DNA of 37,170 nucleotides from Deltaproteobacteria bacterium (GTDB lineage: Bacteria > Desulfobacterota_D > UBA1144 > Nemesobacterales > CSP1-2), in contig JACPIY010000027.1 of assembly GCA_016187835.1 (NCBI GenBank), positions 1 to 37,170 of the forward strand, given 5' to 3'. The translations under genes and the position numbers were made by a program. Below, piece after piece: positions 32,041 to 37,170 of the stretch (position 1 is its first letter; every line of letters begins with the position of its first letter). Under the pieces are notes generated by a model. It worked only from the letters and a program-made list of their open reading frames with translations, did no database searches and had not been told where the DNA came from.

Positions 32041-32535
32041 TTAGTTGTTTTTCGAATAGCTTCTAACGCACACCATTCCCTTATTTCTCCAGACGGTGGG
32101 GCTAAACACCTTAATCAAAGTGAATGCCATAAGCAGAAAGCTAATGAGTCCAATACCATTTCTAGTTTCTATAAAAGCACTGATGCACCAAAGCACGAAA
32201 TGCTCAGGTGCTGCCATTATATGCCTCCCAATGCACCTAACGAGACTGTCGAAAAAGTATAAGATTTGAAAAAAACCAAATTTTTCTAAAAATTAAATAC
32301 GGTATTTATAGATACTTACGTTTGCTATGCTTTATGATTTTTGCTCAAAAAGGACTTTTTCGACAGTTTCAACAGTCACGACGTCAATCCGGTAAACACT
32401 TTTTTATATTTAATACCACCTGATTTACATATCTCAGTAATTGATAAGGCTTCTAGCTTTACCTTAAATTTAGAAACAAATAGAGAATACCAACCGCCAG
32501 ATTTATTTCTAAAAAACTCATCTCTTTTACTATAA
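32041..32535 (+). pseudogene. Second CH-motif/NSSFLI gene, decayed and split by a MITE-like element
   Basis: Frame 1 from 32041 reads through GGAKHLNQSECHKQK and HEMLRCCHYMPPNAPN, matching the middle of the intact protein at 20428 (GCHTTQ; ATKHTMSMCHDALPSAPH). It is then broken at 32242. After the 129-base insert the coding resumes as SHDVNPVNTFLYLIPP and ends ETNREYQPPDLFLKNSSLLL, matching the tail ETNKEYRPPDLFLLNSSFLI. Deleting the insert plus one 3-base flank copy joins the halves in frame as PNAPNSHDVN. The signal peptide and start codon are also unrecognisable, so it was probably dead or dying apart from the insertion. Confidence 0.8.
32242..32370. mobile_element. MITE-like element, 129 bp with 17-bp terminal inverted repeats
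   Basis: The left end GAGACTGTCGAAAAAGT (32242-32258) and right end ACTTTTTCGACAGTTTC (32354-32370) are inverted repeats with one mismatch in 17. They are flanked by the trinucleotide AAC on both sides (32239-32241, 32371-32373), consistent with a target duplication. The interior is AT-rich and encodes nothing. Its host gene can be rejoined precisely. A full-length element with the same ends, expected to supply the transposase, is not in this window. Confidence 0.8.
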
Positions 32536-32653
32536 TTCCCATCTATATATTTATTCACATCTTTAGATTAGTGGTAAGACCACTAAATTGTATATCTATT
32601 TCAAATTTCACTTTCTATTATTAAAAAAACTCCATTACTTTAGGAGGAAAAGA

Positions 32654-33814
32654 ATGTATAAGGCAATTAATAAAGCAAACCTATCAATTATTATAGTTAC
32701 GTTCATTATTAGGATTTTTCTTTTGTTGCTATGGACAGCTTCTGCTTTCAGCAAGGAAAGCGGAGAGTGGGTAAGCAGGGATCATAGGTGGCATCTACGA
32801 GGCCCTTGGAATTGGGCTCTGTCCCGCGAGCTTCCGCAACTCTTTCGCGAGTTTAACGGGATTGACTTCGGACACGCCCGTATCGCAGAGACTTTGCTCA
32901 GAACACAGGATGAAGGGCAAATCGAGAAGGCGCGCCTTGAGGTGCTTGACTTCATCTTCAGCTCACCATCTGTTCCACCGGATGAGGAACAGATGGCGCC
33001 CACATATACCCGCATGGCTTGGGAAATACAGCGTACATTTAATTGGGCGCACATTCTTCACCGAAGCCTTTACGATCTCTTTACCAGCGACAAGGTAAAA
33101 GACAAGGAAGCCGCATATAAAAAGATTCTTGCAGATTATCTTTCCAAACCCGAGGCAATTACCCCACACCGTTTAGACCACCACGGAAAACTCTGGAGTT
33201 TTCCCGAATCCAAGGCATTCTGCGACAAGTTCCCCAAATTTAACAGCCAGATTTGTGTTTACCACTGGCTTCAGGCTGCTGTTTATGATGTTCAGCTAAT
33301 GGGCGACGTCTCCAAGCAACGTGAGCTGATGCCGCGTATTATCGAATACTATCACAACAACCTAAAAAACCCTCCGACAGAGTGGCAGTTCATGCCAATG
33401 TTTCCGGAGGTAGCATCAGAGTTCACAGCCCGCTTCCCTGAGACATCGGCAATATTTGATAACCTTCACATGCTGCACGACAACTTTGACGATGTCCTAA
33501 GCCGCCCAGACCTTTACCCAACACTGGAAGCCACGCGCAAGGCTATTTTGAAAATCCTTCCGATTTACCTTCGCAGTAACCATGAGCCCGAGGACCGTTA
33601 TGCTGAGAACCATGAGAAGGCAATGACCGGAGGACATACAGGACACGAAATGATGGGGCATGAGATGGAGATGGATATGGGACCGCGCCCGCCTTCGGCA
33701 AAGGAAGTGCTTTTTGGAAAAGCATCAGATGACATAAGTCAAGAACTTGAAGGTGAAGAAAAACCGGCAGTAGAACACAAACAACACGAACACCATGAAG
33801 GAGGCAGCAAATGA
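32654..33814 (+). CDS. Exported His/Met-rich protein of unknown function
   Basis: This 386-residue protein has a long hydrophobic N-terminal export signal (about 9-33) and a helical body with many Trp/His (DHRWHLRGPWNWALSRELPQ; TYTRMAWEIQRTFNWAHILH; RLDHHGKLW). The C-terminal tail holds His/Met clusters (GGHTGHEMMGHEMEMDMG) and ends KQHEHHEGGS, typical of copper- or other soft-metal-binding tails. AGGAGG precedes the ATG at 32654; the upstream extension to 32588 lacks one. The stop overlaps the start of the outer-membrane protein gene (ATGA). It is richer in G and C than the flanking DNA. I do not recognise the family; a periplasmic metal-binding or cytochrome-partner role is inferred. Confidence 0.78.
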   Translation: MYKAINKANLSIIIVTFIIRIFLLLLWTASAFSKESGEWVSRDHRWHLRGPWNWALSRELPQLFREFNGIDFGHARIAETLLRTQDEGQIEKARLEVLDFIFSSPSVPPDEEQMAPTYTRMAWEIQRTFNWAHILHRSLYDLFTSDKVKDKEAAYKKILADYLSKPEAITPHRLDHHGKLWSFPESKAFCDKFPKFNSQICVYHWLQAAVYDVQLMGDVSKQRELMPRIIEYYHNNLKNPPTEWQFMPMFPEVASEFTARFPETSAIFDNLHMLHDNFDDVLSRPDLYPTLEATRKAILKILPIYLRSNHEPEDRYAENHEKAMTGGHTGHEMMGHEMEMDMGPRPPSAKEVLFGKASDDISQELEGEEKPAVEHKQHEHHEGGSK

Positions 33815-34512
33815 ACCCTAAACCTATGTCAATTTTACTAATCACCCTACTCATTGCATTAAGTGTTACCAGCGGCTACGCGATAGACCATAGTAACTTG
33901 GATGAGGGACGCCCATTACGAGTAGAAGACGCCTATTCTATTGCTGATGGTGAATTAGCACTTGAAGCGGGCTTGGGATTTAGTATTGAACGGCGTGCTG
34001 AAGACAGGTTCTTTTCTCCATTTGAAATCCTATACGGAGCATACCCCAATCTCCAGTTGAAGGGACTAATAACCAAGTCTTTAGACCGCCTGAGGGTACA
34101 CGCAAACCCTGCGGACCAGTATTTAAACGGTGAAAGAGATGGAAAGAGAGACAATCGGCTTGAATTTATCCTCGGGGCAAGTTATCCGGTTGGCGCACCC
34201 GGGTACACCAGGCTTACGGTTATTGGTGATGTGTTTACAGATGTATCAGTCCAGCGAGATGACACAAACATCGTTGGCACAGAGTTCGGTCTCCGTTACC
34301 AGTTGACACAAAGAGTAGTCCTGGATACAGGTATTGGCTCCGAGTTTGCAGGGGCATCCGAGCGCGCGTTTTTTTATATGACGGCAGGTGTCCTCTGTAG
34401 GTTTCTAGATTTTTGTTGGAGAAAAAGTTTTGTAATTGGAAACTGTTTGGTATTCTTAGTTTTAGTAGGAACACGCCACGGCGTGTTCCTACATTTATCT
34501 TTGATCGGTTGA
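33811..34512 (+). CDS. Outer-membrane beta-barrel protein with a C-terminal frameshift
   Basis: The signal peptide (about 1-24) is followed by a sequence rich in alternating beta strands (LALEAGLGFSIERR; NRLEFILGASYPVG; FGLRYQLTQRVVLDTGIG), as in the MetA-pathway/'transporter' outer-membrane family of about 200-280 residues. The frame then continues into TAGVLCRFLDFCWRK and on through the 34465 palindrome. If one of the two C at 34392-34393 is removed, the end reads TAGVSVGF and stops at 34406-34408. That gives the terminal Phe expected for outer-membrane insertion. So the written frame has probably gained a base. It is coupled to the preceding gene. Confidence 0.78.
   Translation: MNPKPMSILLITLLIALSVTSGYAIDHSNLDEGRPLRVEDAYSIADGELALEAGLGFSIERRAEDRFFSPFEILYGAYPNLQLKGLITKSLDRLRVHANPADQYLNGERDGKRDNRLEFILGASYPVGAPGYTRLTVIGDVFTDVSVQRDDTNIVGTEFGLRYQLTQRVVLDTGIGSEFAGASERAFFYMTAGVLCRFLDFCWRKSFVIGNCLVFLVLVGTRHGVFLHLSLIG
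34465..34492. repeat. 28-bp perfect palindromic repeat, GTAG...CTAC
   Basis: GTAGGAACACGCC-AC-GGCGTGTTCCTAC has perfect 13-bp arms around a two-base centre. Its length and ends match the elements at 7399 and 9167. In the current reading it lies within the frameshifted extension of the outer-membrane protein; with the frame repaired it is intergenic. Confidence 0.75.
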
Positions 34513-34565
34513 TGGTTACCATTTAAACGATCAAATCATTACAACACCTGCAAAGGAAATCAAAA

Positions 34566-35132
34566 ATGAGAATAATTTTAACATTGATACTTATGATCAT
34601 TCTTGCGCTTGCAGGACTTTTCGTTTTTATCAACTCTGGTTTTTACAATGTCGCTGCCTCAAAGCCTCATACCAAATTCACCCAATGGATCCTTAGTACA
34701 GCTATGGAGAAATCGGTAAAACATCACGCCAAAGGAATCAAGCCTCCTCCCCCTTCAGATGACTCTATAATACAGTCCGGTTTTGATCACTATAACGAGA
34801 TGTGCGTAGGATGTCATGGTAAACCTGGACTTTCAGTCAGTGAACTTGACAATGGGTTCAATCCTGAGCCGCCCGATCTGATAGAAGAGATGAAGGAGGG
34901 GGAATGGAGCGCAGAAGAGTTATTCTGGATTACCAAAAATGGGATCAAGATGAGCGCAATGCCCGCGTTTGGACACAATCACAGCGAGGAGGAGATATGG
35001 ACAATCGTAGCTTTTCTTGAGCAACTTCCTAAAATATCTCCTGAGGAATACAAGGCGATGGAAGACGCCGCTGAGGGAAAACGCCGTAAGCACAATCATG
35101 AGCATGGACAAGAGCACGAGCACAATCATTAA
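34566..35132 (+). CDS. Membrane-anchored monohaem cytochrome c with His-rich tail
   Basis: This 188-residue protein has an N-terminal membrane anchor (about 2-23), then a class I cytochrome c domain with the haem site CVGCH (80-84) and a likely axial Met132 in SAMPAFG. Residues 173-188 form a His-rich tail (RKHNHEHGQEHEHNH), which could bind metal. It carries electrons in the periplasm; the partner is unknown. Because it needs haem attachment, the CcmG and CcmH genes just downstream fit. Its tail and that of the 32654 protein both suggest metal handling. Confidence 0.88.
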   Translation: MRIILTLILMIILALAGLFVFINSGFYNVAASKPHTKFTQWILSTAMEKSVKHHAKGIKPPPPSDDSIIQSGFDHYNEMCVGCHGKPGLSVSELDNGFNPEPPDLIEEMKEGEWSAEELFWITKNGIKMSAMPAFGHNHSEEEIWTIVAFLEQLPKISPEEYKAMEDAAEGKRRKHNHEHGQEHEHNH

Positions 35133-35220
35133 CACGTAACATCCTCAAACTGAAGCCAGGAGCTAGTGCTTACACTGCTCTTCAAAGTGCATTATAGTAG
35201 TAATTGAAATGACTCTAAAC

Positions 35221-35249
35221 TTGACAATTTGTTAGTAAAAAAATATCCT
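35221..35249 (+). promoter_or_regulatory. Sigma-70-like promoter for ccmG-ccmH
   Basis: TTGACA (35221-35226), a 17-bp spacer and TATCCT (35244-35249) lie 22 bases before the ATG at 35271. The distance and the consensus -35 make a good promoter. Confidence 0.65.
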
Positions 35250-35270
35250 TTTTAACACTAGGTGTTGCGG

Positions 35271-35831
35271 ATGAAAATTTTGAGCGCAGTAACCAAGCTA
35301 TCCGTGTTTGTTGGAATAGTGCTCCTCCTCTTCCTTTTTGCTTATGCAATATTCGGAGATAAGGTATTTGAGAAGCCCTCCCCTCTCGTTGGAACGCAAG
35401 CGCCGGATTTTAGGCTTAATCTTTTTACCGGGGGGCAACTGAAACTCTCGGAACTGAAGGGAAAAGCAGTGCTTTTAAACTTCTGGGCGTCGTGGTGCGG
35501 TCCGTGTAGAAGCGAAGCTCCAGCCCTTGAAGCCTCGTGGAGAAAATACAGGGACAAACCCGTAGTTTTTCTCGGAATAAATGTTTGGGATGATAAGAGC
35601 AACGCTCTTCGGTACATAGACAGTTTCGGTGGGGGGTATTTAAATGGGCTAGACCCGAAGGGAGAAATTGCAGTTGAATACGGTGTTGCCGGCGTGCCTG
35701 AGACATACTTTATTGACCCCTCAGGGAAAATAGTAGATAAATACACGGGACAGCTCACGAAAGAGACGATAGATTATTTTTTGGAAAGAGCGCTATCGCC
35801 TTCAAAGCAAAATGAGCTAACCAAAAGATGA
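35271..35831 (+). CDS. ccmG: CcmG/DsbE-type thioredoxin-like protein
   Basis: This 186-residue protein has an uncleaved N-terminal membrane anchor (about 8-26) and a periplasmic thioredoxin fold with WCGPC and the later GVPETYFID segment (cis-Pro). GVPET is the usual CcmG form, and it differs from the LPAT of the paralogue at 3317. CcmG reduces apocytochrome c or CcmH so that haem can be attached. The ATG at 35271 fits AGGTG upstream; a GTG nine bases earlier overlaps that site. The end overlaps ccmH by four bases. Confidence 0.88.
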   Translation: MKILSAVTKLSVFVGIVLLLFLFAYAIFGDKVFEKPSPLVGTQAPDFRLNLFTGGQLKLSELKGKAVLLNFWASWCGPCRSEAPALEASWRKYRDKPVVFLGINVWDDKSNALRYIDSFGGGYLNGLDPKGEIAVEYGVAGVPETYFIDPSGKIVDKYTGQLTKETIDYFLERALSPSKQNELTKR

Positions 35832-36346
35832 TGGGTAAATTAAAGATGATTAAGGAATTACAGACTTTCAGGAGTCTTTTTTACTTATCTGCTCTAGCGA
35901 TAACTATTTCTATGTCCTTATCATTGAGCTCAATAGCAGACAGTATTGATGAACAGGTGAGGGAAATTTCCTATCTGCTCATGTGTCCTGTATGCCAGGG
36001 GCAGACAGTAGAAGAATCCAACTCTCAGCTCGCAAACGATATGCGCGCAATAATACGAAAAAAGCTTGAAGTGGGAGAGTCCAAAGAGGAAATAATTGCC
36101 TACTTCGTAGACCGCTATGGCGAAACAATCCTGGGCGCCCCGCCCGCAAAGGGTACAAACTGGGTTCTATGGCTCCTTCCGGCTTTTGCCCTTTTAGCCG
36201 GGGGGCTTGGGATAGGATTATTCATTTACAAATCGAAAAGTGAGAAATCGGACAAATTTGAAAAAGAGCCTAAAGAACCTTTAACCCATGTAAACACAGA
36301 ATACATAGATAAGATCAATAAAGAGCTAAAAGATTTCGAGTCATAA
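35828..36346 (+). CDS. ccmH: CcmH-type cytochrome c maturation protein
   Basis: This 172-residue protein has a hydrophobic N-terminus (about 16-35) serving as signal or anchor, then the CcmH/NrfF/CycL domain with LMCPVCQGQTVEESNSQLA (Cys53 and Cys56), and a C-terminal transmembrane helix (WVLWLLPAFALLAGGLGIGL). It holds apocytochrome c in reduced form with CcmG for haem ligation by CcmF. CcmF and the other Ccm proteins are not in the window. It is translationally coupled to ccmG. Confidence 0.9.
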   Translation: MMGKLKMIKELQTFRSLFYLSALAITISMSLSLSSIADSIDEQVREISYLLMCPVCQGQTVEESNSQLANDMRAIIRKKLEVGESKEEIIAYFVDRYGETILGAPPAKGTNWVLWLLPAFALLAGGLGIGLFIYKSKSEKSDKFEKEPKEPLTHVNTEYIDKINKELKDFES

Positions 36347-36390
36347 TGTCAACGAAAAATCTAGAGCTCAAGTTATATTGATTTTGTTGG

Positions 36391-37086
36391 TCAAAGGCCT
36401 TCTTTTTGTTTTCTTCTCTTCTTCAAATACCACGGCACAATAATCGAGATAACAACAAGCAGGAAAAACCCAATAAGAACAGCAAAACCGCCTTTTGTGA
36501 TCGAGCCGCCAAAGTATGAATATACTGAGGTTGCCGGAATAATGCCTATCATTGTGGCGAGGAAGTGGCTCCAGAAAGGTATTCTTAAAACGCCGGAGGT
36601 ATAGCTAACTAGGTCAAATGGAGGACCAACGGGTGAGGTTCTAATTATAAGAAGCGTTTTAAACCCACTGTTCTTTAAATTTTCATTGAGTTTCTCAAAT
36701 TTTCCCTTTGATATTCTATCAACGAAATCCTTGCCCAAAACCCTCGCTATCAGAAAACAAAGACTCGCATTCAGGGTTGCTCCCGTAACAGTTAAAAAAG
36801 TTCCCAATAAGGGACCAAATGTAAATCCTCCAGCCAGCGTATAAAGCGTTGGAGGTATGGGAATAAAAGGCCTTATAGAGAAAATATAAATGGCGAGATA
36901 AACAATCGCTCCTTTTACGACTCCAAAGCTTAGAAGGTACTCTTTTATTTTCGTTGGTGTTAACTCTTTAAAGTTAACATCCAAAGCTCTTACAAAGAAA
37001 ACCGCTGCAATTAAAGCTACTAATAAGACAAGTACCTTCATTATGCTTTTCTTGTCTATATCTGCCAGTTTGTTAATTATGTCCAT
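36391..37086 (-). CDS. TVP38/TMEM64 family (VTT domain) membrane protein
   Basis: This 231-residue protein has about six hydrophobic segments and the VTT/DedA-type signature region: RPFIPIPPTLYTLAGGFTFG (about 71-90), then GATLNASLCFLIAR, RTSPVGPPFDLVSYTSG, and a terminal helix before a basic tail (KKRRKQKEG). Family members are thought to act in lipid or ion transport; several occur beside mercuric reductase genes, which fits the metal theme here. It converges on ccmH with a 44-base gap. The ribosome-binding site is weak. Confidence 0.88.
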   Translation of the reverse strand: MDIINKLADIDKKSIMKVLVLLVALIAAVFFVRALDVNFKELTPTKIKEYLLSFGVVKGAIVYLAIYIFSIRPFIPIPPTLYTLAGGFTFGPLLGTFLTVTGATLNASLCFLIARVLGKDFVDRISKGKFEKLNENLKNSGFKTLLIIRTSPVGPPFDLVSYTSGVLRIPFWSHFLATMIGIIPATSVYSYFGGSITKGGFAVLIGFFLLVVISIIVPWYLKKRRKQKEGL

Positions 37087-37170
37087 TCAGTAACTCTCTA
37101 ATTTCATTAACTCATATTTGATTTTTAGATGGTTGAAATTGGAATTAGATTCCTAACTATACGAAAACGG

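Noticed and set aside
1-37170. CRISPR array, tRNA, rRNA or phage structural genes.
   Set aside because: No regularly spaced direct repeats, no cloverleaf or rRNA-like stretch and no capsid, terminase or integrase-like protein could be recognised.

Overview
The window reads as chromosomal DNA of an AT-rich, double-membraned (Gram-negative type) bacterium. It encodes TolC/CusB/CusA tripartite efflux, an outer-membrane beta-barrel, lipoproteins, a c-type cytochrome and System I cytochrome c maturation factors (CcdA, CcmG/TlpA, CcmH). I cannot name the lineage from sequence alone; an uncultivated Desulfobacterota/Dadabacteria-like genome would fit, but that is a guess. I saw no rRNA, tRNA or CRISPR array.

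Layout. (1) 1-2130, minus strand: a mercury locus with MerR and its own mer-type promoter, a decayed merT remnant, an ArsR/CmtR-like repressor, MerT, MerP, and the start of another heavy-metal-associated (HMA) protein cut by the left edge. (2) 2.8-7.9 kb, plus strand: a secreted Cys/His protein, a TlpA-like lipoprotein, CcdA, an FmdB-type zinc ribbon, malic enzyme, a CDF metal transporter and a Tyr/His-rich secreted protein. (3) 8-11.3 kb: zinc alcohol dehydrogenase, a diguanylate cyclase and a HAD phosphatase. (4) 11.3-19.6 kb: an accessory island with a Phd antitoxin and a nonsense-mutated PIN toxin, a frameshifted DnaQ-like exonuclease, and a leftward block holding an AAA+ ATPase, several unknown small proteins, a Cas4-like/DEDDy double nuclease (DUF2779 type) and a PD-(D/E)XK protein pair. 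A divergent WYL regulator faces the block across a perfect operator-like palindrome. Both the AAA+ gene and the WYL gene carry a frameshift. (5) 19.7-29.7 kb: an SGNH hydrolase, then a copper/silver efflux cluster made of a CH-motif secreted protein, a paralogue of the Cys/His protein, two small proteins, TolC, a CusB-YtkA fusion and CusA. It ends with an unknown 343-aa protein and a duplicated scrap of cusA. (6) 29.8-32.6 kb: small unknown genes, a cupin, several hairpin repeats, and a second CH-motif gene split by a 129-bp MITE-like element. (7) 32.6-37.1 kb: a His/Met-rich periplasmic protein, an outer-membrane barrel protein, a His-tailed cytochrome c, CcmG, CcmH and a TVP38/VTT membrane protein.

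How it fits together. The two ends and the 20-28 kb block share a theme of soft-metal handling (Hg, Cu/Ag) and thiol redox chemistry in the envelope. The Cys/His protein family with spacing C-x10-H-x2-C-x3-C appears once next to mer and once inside the cus cluster, so it is a good candidate for an uncharacterised periplasmic metal-binding factor. The 12.7-19.6 kb block looks like a regulated nuclease/AAA+ module, possibly defensive, now damaged or mis-sequenced. At least four apparent single-event frameshifts and one nonsense codon occur in otherwise well-conserved genes, so sequence accuracy should be settled before reading them as biology.
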